11,131 nt of DNA from Oscillospiraceae bacterium. GTDB lineage: Bacteria > Bacillota > Clostridia > Oscillospirales > Acutalibacteraceae. Location of the stretch: contig DNXM01000079.1 of NCBI GenBank assembly GCA_003505905.1, positions 238 to 11,368 of the forward strand, read 5' to 3'. Made by a program: the position numbers and the translations under genes. Under the pieces are notes generated by a model. That model had not been told where the DNA came from and made no database searches. It was given only the letters and a program-made list of their open reading frames with translations. Below are positions 6,397-11,131 of this stretch, piece by piece; the first letter of the stretch is position 1; every line of letters begins with the position of its first letter.

Positions 6397-7650
6397 TTAT
6401 TCCATGATATAATCCTGAAATTCGTTTAACAATCGAATTTCGGCAATAACCTCCAGCAAAATGCCGTCAGGGGTATATTCCTCCGACAACAGCTTGCCCT
6501 CTGTGCGGAAGCGTGCCGCTGCGGCAGTTGCCGCATAGGGAAGCAGCAGCTTTGCCTGCCGGCGTGTCTGCGGCAATTCACGCACAATCGCATCAAGCAA
6601 ACGCTCCAAGCCTTCGCCCGTTTTTGCGCTAATCATGACGGAACGGCCGATGGTCGGCAAATCCGTAAGGGAAGGCACTAAATCGCATTTGTTCATGACC
6701 GAAATAATCGGCTTATCCATGCAGTTCAGCGAAGTCAGCAAATCGGATGTAACCCGCAAATGCTCCGCACATTCGGGTGAAGAAGCGTCACATACATTCA
6801 AAATCACCGTGGCGTCCACCGCTTCCTCCAGCGTGGATTTGAACGCCTCAACCAAATGGTGCGGTAAACGGCGAATTAAGCCGACGGTATCAATCAGCAT
6901 CACACGGCGACCGTCCGGCAAATCCAACCCACGGGAGGTCGGGTCAAGCGTTGCGAAAAGCTTGTCCTCCGCCAGCACACCGGCTTGCGTGAGGGTGTTC
7001 ATCAAGGTCGATTTACCGGCGTTGGTGTAGCCGACAATGGCAACGGTTTGCACACCGTCCTTTGCTCGGCGTGTGCGCAAGCTGCCTCTGCGCTTTTCCA
7101 ATTCGATAAGCTGTTCCTCTAAGGAGGCAATTCGGCGGCGAATGTGGCGACGGTCGCTTTCCAGCTTCGTTTCGCCGGGACCTCTTGTGCCGATGCCGCC
7201 GCCCAAACGGGAAAGGCTTGCGCCCTTGCCCGTTAAACGAGGCAGGGAATATTTGAGCTGTGCCAGCTCGACTTGCAATTTGCCCTCGCCCGAAATGGCT
7301 CTTGCGGCAAAAATATCAAGAATCAGCGTTGTGCGGTCAACCACACGCACATCCACGGCATCCTCAATGTTTCTTGCCTGTGACGGAGTCAGCTCATCGT
7401 CAACAAGGAGCAAATCCACCTCGTTGCCCTTGCAAAACTCTTTCAGCTCCTCAAGCTTGCCCGAACCGATAAAGGTGGCAGTGTCAGGCTTGTCACGCTT
7501 TTGCGTCATGCGACCGATGACTTCGGCACCGGCGGTTTTTGCCAATTCCTCCAGCTCGTCCAAGGATTGCTCGGGGTCGAACCGACCGAAATCCACGCCG
7601 ACCAAAACGGCTCTTTCGGGTTGCTGTGAATTTTCAATAAACGCTTTCAT
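6397..7650 (-). CDS. hflX: Ribosome-associated GTPase HflX
   Basis: A 417-residue HflX of usual length. The N-terminal HflX domain includes IGSGK (61-65) and the glycine-rich family signature GGIGTRGPGETKLE (151-164); a charged coiled linker (about 165-195) follows, then the G domain with G1 GYTNAGKST (207-215), G3 DTVG (254-257), G4 NKCD (320-323) and G5 SAKTGEG (341-347). HflX binds 50S/70S ribosomes and splits stalled or heat-damaged ones. The ATG at 7650 overlaps the ricT stop by 4 nt (ATGA) and has AAAGGA just upstream within ricT. There is no sign of hfq or miaA, its proteobacterial partners. Confidence 0.97.
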   Translation of the reverse strand: MKAFIENSQQPERAVLVGVDFGRFDPEQSLDELEELAKTAGAEVIGRMTQKRDKPDTATFIGSGKLEELKEFCKGNEVDLLLVDDELTPSQARNIEDAVDVRVVDRTTLILDIFAARAISGEGKLQVELAQLKYSLPRLTGKGASLSRLGGGIGTRGPGETKLESDRRHIRRRIASLEEQLIELEKRRGSLRTRRAKDGVQTVAIVGYTNAGKSTLMNTLTQAGVLAEDKLFATLDPTSRGLDLPDGRRVMLIDTVGLIRRLPHHLVEAFKSTLEEAVDATVILNVCDASSPECAEHLRVTSDLLTSLNCMDKPIISVMNKCDLVPSLTDLPTIGRSVMISAKTGEGLERLLDAIVRELPQTRRQAKLLLPYAATAAAARFRTEGKLLSEEYTPDGILLEVIAEIRLLNEFQDYIME

Positions 7651-8510
7651 TCAATTCCTTTCAGAGCGTCCAGCTCTGCTTTGTCAATGCGGATTTTTCC
7701 GTCCTTTAACACCTTGACCTCGTGACGGTGAATCGAAATCGGAGTGGCATTCGGATTGCGCTCCAACGACACTTTAATCATGCCGGTGAGAAGATTGGTT
7801 TCGGTCACCGTGCCTTTGCCATCCTTGGTTTCAACGACAGCGCCGATTTTCGGTGTAACACGCAGTAAATGCTCGTAGGAATCCTGCTCGTATTTCAAAC
7901 AGCACATCAGTCTGCCGCAGGTTCCGCTGATTTTAACGGGGTTCAGGCTCAAGCCTTGTTCCTTTGCCATTTTAATGGATACGGGCTGAAAATCACCCAT
8001 GTGAGAGCTGCAGCAAAACGGCCGTCCGCACATACCGAGACCGCCGAGCATCTTCGCTTCGTCACGCACGCCGATTTGGCGCAATTCAATGCGGGTGCGG
8101 AAAACACCTGCCAAATCCTTGACCAATTCACGGAAGTCAACACGGTTATCCGCCGTAAAATAGAACAGAATTTTGCCGCCGTCCAATGTGTACTCCACAT
8201 TGACAAGCTTCATTTCAAGCTTGTGCTTTTCGATTTTTTGTTCGCAAATGCGGAACGCTTCCGCCTCTTTCTTTTTGTTTTCTTCCAATTTTCTCAAATC
8301 GGATTGTGTAGCCTTGCGAATGATTTTTTTCAACGGCTTAACAATTTCATCGTCAAGAACCTCTTTCGGCTCCAGCGCAACTTCGCCGCATTCCACGCCA
8401 CGCACGGTTTCGACAATGACCTTGTCGTTCTTTTTGAAAGTGTCGTCAGTGGGTGCAAAATAATAAATTTTTCCGACATCCTTAAAGCGGATGCCGACTA
8501 CGGTTGCCAT
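7647..8510 (-). CDS. ricT: PSP1-domain protein RicT (YaaT)
   Basis: A 287-residue protein with the PSP1 domain and six conserved cysteines in two clusters: C161, C166, C167 (GMCGRPFCC) and C198, C203, C204 (GTCGRLMCC). In B. subtilis RicT (YaaT) joins RicA and RicF in an Fe-S-containing complex that directs RNase Y-dependent mRNA maturation and supports sporulation and competence. Residues 66-100 are strongly charged and probably helical. The ATG at 8510 has AAAGGA about 9 nt upstream, in the 27-nt gap after holB. The order darA-holB-ricT matches B. subtilis closely (yaaQ-yaaR-holB-yaaT), but the small yaaR gene is missing here. Confidence 0.95.
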   Translation of the reverse strand: MATVVGIRFKDVGKIYYFAPTDDTFKKNDKVIVETVRGVECGEVALEPKEVLDDEIVKPLKKIIRKATQSDLRKLEENKKKEAEAFRICEQKIEKHKLEMKLVNVEYTLDGGKILFYFTADNRVDFRELVKDLAGVFRTRIELRQIGVRDEAKMLGGLGMCGRPFCCSSHMGDFQPVSIKMAKEQGLSLNPVKISGTCGRLMCCLKYEQDSYEHLLRVTPKIGAVVETKDGKGTVTETNLLTGMIKVSLERNPNATPISIHRHEVKVLKDGKIRIDKAELDALKGIE

Positions 8511-8537
8511 ATCGGAAAATCCTTTCGTTTGTGAATT

Positions 8538-9434
8538 TTATTTGCCGGCCGCAGTGCTCAAAAGACTGCAAAGCCTTGTCAGCAAAAGATTGTGGTTTGC
8601 ATTGAGATTGATTGCCGCCTGCATCTCGTTTGTGACACGAATCATCTCCAACAGGCGAGCCGTGGTGAAACGGCGGGCAAGGGTAAGTGCCTCTCGGGAA
8701 CAGGCGGAAAGCATCACCTGCCGTTCGCCGCCGTTCTTGGCGACCAAAGCATCCCGCAAAACGAGCTGCAGCTTGTTCAACACCGGCGAAAGCAGGGTGA
8801 AATCCTTTTCAAAAGCACCGGTGACTTTCATTAAATCAAATTCGTTCGGGGCGCCGAGCGCAACGGCAATCTGCTGTGTGATTTCAAGAATTTTTTCGTT
8901 GGTTTCATCGGAATTATCGTCCACCTGCTGACCCAAATTGTAGGTGCAGGCACGGGATAAAATGGTTGGGAGCAGAGCCGTTGAGGTAGGACAGGTGAGG
9001 AGAAACCGCACATATTCGGGCGGTTCTTCCAAAATTTTCAGCAGAGCGTTTTGCGCCGCTTCGTTGCTCAACTGCATATTGTGGAGCAAAAACACTCGGT
9101 GATTCGCTTCGTTCGGAAACACGAACGCATCGGTGCGGATTTGCCGAATGGCATCGACCTTCAGCGCATCTGTGCTGCCTGCTTGAGCAATACATTCCGT
9201 TGAATCGGGGTGAAATCCGCAAAGAGCTTTGCGGCAGTCGGCACATTCGCCGCACGGACGGTTCCCCTCGCTTCGGCACAGAAATGTGCGGGCAAGCAGT
9301 CGGGCAAGCTTGAGCCGATCCGCCTCGCTTCCGCCTTCTAATATGACGGCGTGCGGTAAATGGTTTGCCGCAACGGCGGACTCGATGAGCTGCGCCGTTG
9401 TTTGGTTGATTTGAATGTCGGAAAAATTCATCAT
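8538..9434 (-). CDS. holB: DNA polymerase III clamp-loader delta' subunit
   Basis: A 298-residue delta' subunit, an AAA+ family stator of the clamp loader that places the beta clamp on DNA. Zinc-finger cysteines C53, C61, C64 and C67 and the SRC motif (SRAC, 160-163), the arginine finger acting on a neighbouring ATPase subunit, are present. The P-loop position reads LEGGSEADR (32-40) and lacks the GK(S/T) needed for ATP hydrolysis, as expected for the non-hydrolysing delta' role. The ATG at 9434 shares a base with the darA stop (TGATG), so coupled translation is likely. A second ATG at 9431 and a GTG at 9437 are also in frame; no strong independent ribosome site is seen. Confidence 0.95.
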   Translation of the reverse strand: MMNFSDIQINQTTAQLIESAVAANHLPHAVILEGGSEADRLKLARLLARTFLCRSEGNRPCGECADCRKALCGFHPDSTECIAQAGSTDALKVDAIRQIRTDAFVFPNEANHRVFLLHNMQLSNEAAQNALLKILEEPPEYVRFLLTCPTSTALLPTILSRACTYNLGQQVDDNSDETNEKILEITQQIAVALGAPNEFDLMKVTGAFEKDFTLLSPVLNKLQLVLRDALVAKNGGERQVMLSACSREALTLARRFTTARLLEMIRVTNEMQAAINLNANHNLLLTRLCSLLSTAAGK

Positions 9435-9766
9435 CACAGCTTCACAAATTTGTCGACATCAATCACAAAGACGGTTGCTCCGCCGACGGTGATTTCAATC
9501 GGCATGGCAATCAAACGCCCTTCGATACCGCCTGCGGGGGATGCGGCGGTGATTTGTTTGCGGCTGCTGGAATGTTCACCGATGAGTGCAATGACTTCAT
9601 CGACCTTTTCTTCTTCAATGCCGATGAGCAGGGTTGTGTTGCCGGCACGCATGAAGCCGCCCGTGGTGGAAAGCTTGGTTGCGCTGAAGCCTGCTTTGGC
9701 GATTGCGTTTAAGACTGCATGAGCGTCATCGCTGTTGACAATCGCAATAATCAGTTTCATGCTCAT
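9434..9766 (-). CDS. darA: Cyclic di-AMP receptor DarA (PstA, PII-like)
   Basis: A 110-residue PII-like protein of the DarA/PstA/YaaQ family, which forms trimers that bind cyclic di-AMP, the messenger linked to potassium and osmotic balance. Family landmarks: MKLIIAIV at the N-terminus, ATKLSTTGGF (29-38) and AGNTTLLIG (41-49) in the ligand-binding part, and GGATVFVIDVDKF (95-107) at the end. The ATG at 9766 is chosen because AGGCGG lies 7 nt upstream; an ATG two codons later would give the commoner MKL start. It is followed by holB with a 1-nt overlap. The thymidylate kinase gene (tmk) that precedes darA in B. subtilis is replaced here by the TSCPD protein gene. Confidence 0.95.
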   Translation of the reverse strand: MSMKLIIAIVNSDDAHAVLNAIAKAGFSATKLSTTGGFMRAGNTTLLIGIEEEKVDEVIALIGEHSSSRKQITAASPAGGIEGRLIAMPIEITVGGATVFVIDVDKFVKL

Positions 9767-9787
9767 ATTCAAACCGCCTTTCGTTGC

Positions 9788-10045
9788 TTATTCGATGTTG
9801 CCCTCTTTGTAGGCGAGGAGTGCCTGCGCAAGCTGGTCGGGGCAGGAGGTGCTTTTGAATCCGCAGGGAATGCCCGAGAATTTTTGAATCACATCGTCTA
9901 CCTTCATGCCTGCAACAAGCGAAGAAATGCCCGCCAAGTTGCCGGCGCAGCCGCCCTCATACTTGACTGACTGAATGACATCGCCGTCAACATCAATCAA
10001 AATACGGCGGGAGCAGGTGCCGTGCGTTCTATAAACAAAGTTCAT
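9788..10045 (-). CDS. TSCPD domain small protein (TIGR03905-like)
   Basis: An 85-residue protein with four cysteines at 11, 33, 61 and 68 in the conserved settings THGTCS, YEGGCAGN, IPCGFKS and TSCPDQLA. The TSCPD module also occurs at the C-terminus of some B12-dependent ribonucleotide reductases, where Cys residues may bind metal or act in thiol redox chemistry; the free-standing form has no settled function. The ATG at 10045 has AAAGGA 9 nt upstream. It is the first gene of the long operon, directly behind the strongest promoter in the window, 21 nt before darA. Confidence 0.92.
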   Translation of the reverse strand: MNFVYRTHGTCSRRILIDVDGDVIQSVKYEGGCAGNLAGISSLVAGMKVDDVIQKFSGIPCGFKSTSCPDQLAQALLAYKEGNIE

Positions 10046-10078
10046 TTTGAATCGTCCTTTCCTATATTTATCTATATT

Positions 10079-10107
10079 ATAATACTCTTGTTTGATACAT
10101 ATGTCAA
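10079..10107 (-). promoter_or_regulatory. Strong sigma-A type promoter of the long operon
   Basis: Minus-strand TTGACA (10102-10107), 17 nt, TATTAT (10079-10084), followed by more A/T-rich sequence (TATAAT also occurs 3 nt further on). It sits 10 nt past the stop of the XRE gene, with no terminator visible between, so some read-through from that gene is likely. No equally clear promoter was noticed further along the run, though internal ones were not searched for systematically. Confidence 0.8.
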
Positions 10108-10117
10108 GACGAACCGA

Positions 10118-10735
10118 TTATTCGCTCGCTGCGGCTTTTTCTTCCCGTTTTGCGGCACGGTAGCGCATGAAGAACCATAAAACAACCAATAATTGAAGAA
10201 TGGCGGCGGTGATGAAGATGAATTTCATGTTATCATTCGGGATGGACACCTTCAAGCACAGCGTAAACGACCAAATCAAACCGCTCACGGACAGGCAGCG
10301 AGCCAAGTTGCGAAACCAAAGTGCCGAAAAAACGATGAGCGGAATACAGGCAACGGGTATCGCATAGAGAAAAACAAACCATGTTTTTGATTCATTCACG
10401 CCGGCAAAGCGAATGGAAAAAAAGATGACGGATGCCACCAAAAAGACAAGCCCGACGGACAGAAGCGGAATAATAATGCGGTTGGTCAGGTGCGGCTTTT
10501 TGCCGATCGGCTTTGGCGTTTTTTCGCTGATTAAGTCGTTGAGCGTAACACCGTAGGTTTCGGCAATTTGTTGCAGCACAAGCACATCGGGCACACCGTC
10601 CCCACGCTCCCATTTGGAAATCGACTTATCGGAATAGTTCAGCCTTTGTGCAAGCTCCGCTTGTGTCAGACCGTTTTCTTTGCGTAAAAAAACGATGTTT
10701 TTTGATAGATTTCGTTTCAATTCTTCTTCGGTCAA
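10118..10735 (-). CDS. XRE-family transcription regulator with four C-terminal membrane helices
   Basis: A 205-residue protein. Residues 9-66 are a helix-turn-helix of the Cro/CI (XRE) type, with LTQAELAQRL as helix 2 and YSDKSISKWERG as the recognition part. A short Lys/Pro-rich linker leads to four hydrophobic segments at about 87-110, 119-141, 147-163 and 171-190, then a basic-acidic tail. Such membrane-tethered XRE proteins are common in Firmicutes; their signals are mostly unknown. The start is a TTG at 10735, supported by GAGGAG 10 nt upstream and by the MTEEELKRNLSKNI opening typical of this group. It is divergent from an acyl-CoA synthetase across 240 nt holding both promoters and a hexamer array, so it may control that gene and itself (inference). 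Confidence 0.9.
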   Translation of the reverse strand: MTEEELKRNLSKNIVFLRKENGLTQAELAQRLNYSDKSISKWERGDGVPDVLVLQQIAETYGVTLNDLISEKTPKPIGKKPHLTNRIIIPLLSVGLVFLVASVIFFSIRFAGVNESKTWFVFLYAIPVACIPLIVFSALWFRNLARCLSVSGLIWSFTLCLKVSIPNDNMKFIFITAAILQLLVVLWFFMRYRAAKREEKAAASE

Positions 10736-10776
10736 GGAAAATTCACTCCTCTACTCGGTAAATTCTCATGAATGAC

Positions 10777-10805
10777 ATTATACCGCAAAGCGAACCGAAA
10801 AGCAA
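10777..10805 (-). promoter_or_regulatory. Promoter of the XRE regulator gene
   Basis: Minus-strand TTGCTT (10800-10805), exactly 17 nt, and a perfect TATAAT (10777-10782). The leader to the TTG start would be about 35 nt and contains the GAGGAG ribosome site. A CTCTAC (10749-10754) resembling the array hexamers lies in this leader. Confidence 0.72.
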
Positions 10806-10819
10806 GCTGAAAACGCCTA

Positions 10820-10894
10820 TTCTGCGTTTGTTCTACTCACAGTAGAAAGGGGAAAACACGCTCTACTCATGCGATTTTGCAGAATAGAGCAGAA
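10820..10894. promoter_or_regulatory. Array of six TTCTRC/GYAGAA hexamers between divergent promoters
   Basis: TTCTGC at 10820-10825, TTCTAC at 10831-10836, GTAGAA at 10842-10847, CTCTAC at 10861-10866 (one mismatch), GCAGAA at 10879-10884 and GCAGAA at 10889-10894. The first three start exactly 11 bp apart and the last two 10 bp apart, about one helical turn. The first three read forward-forward-reverse and the last two are reversed, giving the inverted pairs TTCTAC/GTAGAA (5-nt spacer) and GCTCTA/TAGAGC (10860-10865 with 10885-10890). The array fills the gap between the two divergent -35 boxes, as expected for operator sites; the binding protein is unproven, with the adjacent XRE protein the first candidate. 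Confidence 0.55.
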
Positions 10895-10909
10895 TTTTTC
10901 GCCGATAGC

Positions 10910-10938
10910 GTGACAAATGCGACGATTTGGTATACAAT
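10910..10938 (+). promoter_or_regulatory. Promoter of the acyl-CoA synthetase gene
   Basis: GTGACA (10910-10915), 17 nt, TACAAT (10933-10938). Transcription should start near 10945, about 30 nt before the ATG. The last array hexamer ends 15 bp upstream of the -35 box. Confidence 0.72.
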
Positions 10939-10975
10939 GAACGCATTCCGGTTTTCAAAGCGAAAGGAGTATCGT

Positions 10976-11131
10976 ATGGCAAAGGTTAAGTACAGCTATT
11001 ACGAAGTACAGCCTGTGGAGAGTATTGCTCATATGATTGACTTGGCATATGAGCAGTGTCCCGGCAAGGTTGCCTATAAATATAAAGCCGATAGTCAAAT
11101 TCACGCAATCACATATGATGCATTCATCCAT
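10976..11131 (+). CDS. AMP-forming acyl-CoA synthetase/ligase, N-terminal part (cut by window edge)
   Basis: 52 codons are open to the window end from the ATG at 10976, with AAAGGAG (10963-10969) 6 nt upstream. The pattern VESIAHMIDLAYEQCPGKVA followed by YKYKADSQIHAITYDAF is the opening of long-chain acyl-CoA synthetase-like members of the ANL (AMP-binding) superfamily: a helix before 'P-x-K-x-A', then a beta pair and 'TY..F'. The catalytic P-loop and adenylation motifs lie beyond the window, so the exact substrate (fatty acid or other carboxylate) is open. It has its own promoter and is divergent from the membrane-bound XRE regulator. Confidence 0.8.
   Translation, partial: MAKVKYSYYEVQPVESIAHMIDLAYEQCPGKVAYKYKADSQIHAITYDAFIH

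Noticed and set aside
7037..7717. 226-codon plus-strand open frame across hflX and the end of ricT
   Set aside because: Ser/Arg/Pro-rich translation typical of the antisense of a GC-richer gene; it covers strongly conserved hflX motifs on the other strand.
8538..9434. Degenerate P-loop in holB as a sign of a damaged gene
   Set aside because: Delta' subunits commonly lack a functional ATP-hydrolysing P-loop; the SRC motif and zinc finger are intact, so the protein looks normal.
1..11131. CRISPR array, insertion sequence, tRNA or rRNA gene, riboswitch
   Set aside because: No regularly spaced long repeats, transposase frames or tRNA-like cloverleaf sequences were seen on either strand; the leaders before coding genes are too short for known riboswitches.

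Overview
The window looks like chromosomal DNA of a Gram-positive, low-to-mid GC Firmicute, most likely a Clostridia/Oscillospiraceae-type gut bacterium. The reasons are the darA-holB-ricT cluster (the B. subtilis yaaQ-holB-yaaT neighbourhood), a clostridial-type zinc-binding lipoprotein, a TSCPD-family small protein, strong purine-rich ribosome sites and several TTG starts. No rRNA, tRNA, CRISPR array, insertion sequence or transposase is visible.

Layout. (1) 1-1214, minus strand: an AAA+ ATPase with a DUF4143/PD-(D/E)XK-like C-terminus, cut by the window edge. It has its own promoter and a near-perfect palindrome between the -10 box and the ribosome site, and looks like accessory DNA. (2) 1400-1759, minus: an unrecognised small ORF with a poor start. 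(3) 1941-3221, plus: a PLP-dependent class I/II aminotransferase with its own good promoter. It ends exactly where the next gene, read from the other strand, also ends. (4) 3222-10045, minus: one long collinear gene run, in transcription order TSCPD protein, darA, holB, ricT, hflX, maf, znuA, znuC and a NodB polysaccharide deacetylase. One consensus-like promoter (10079-10107) precedes it, and most junctions are ATGA/TGATG overlaps or short gaps. A U-tailed hairpin separates znuC from the deacetylase and contains the deacetylase ribosome site. (5) 10118-10735, minus: an XRE-type regulator with four predicted membrane helices. (6) 10976-end, plus: the N-terminus of an AMP-forming acyl-CoA synthetase, divergent from the regulator. 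Six TTCTRC/GYAGAA-type hexamers fill the space between the two -35 boxes.

How the genes fit together. The long operon groups housekeeping functions: a c-di-AMP receptor, the clamp-loader delta' subunit, an Fe-S protein linked to RNA processing and sporulation, a ribosome-rescue GTPase, and a nucleotide-pool pyrophosphatase. It finishes with a zinc-uptake pair that lacks a permease and a deacetylase of a zinc-dependent family. The divergent XRE-TM/acyl-CoA synthetase pair with its hexamer array looks like a compact, possibly membrane-sensing, regulatory unit and is the most interesting undescribed element here. The two regulatory hairpins/palindromes (1229-1257 and 4090-4133) come next.
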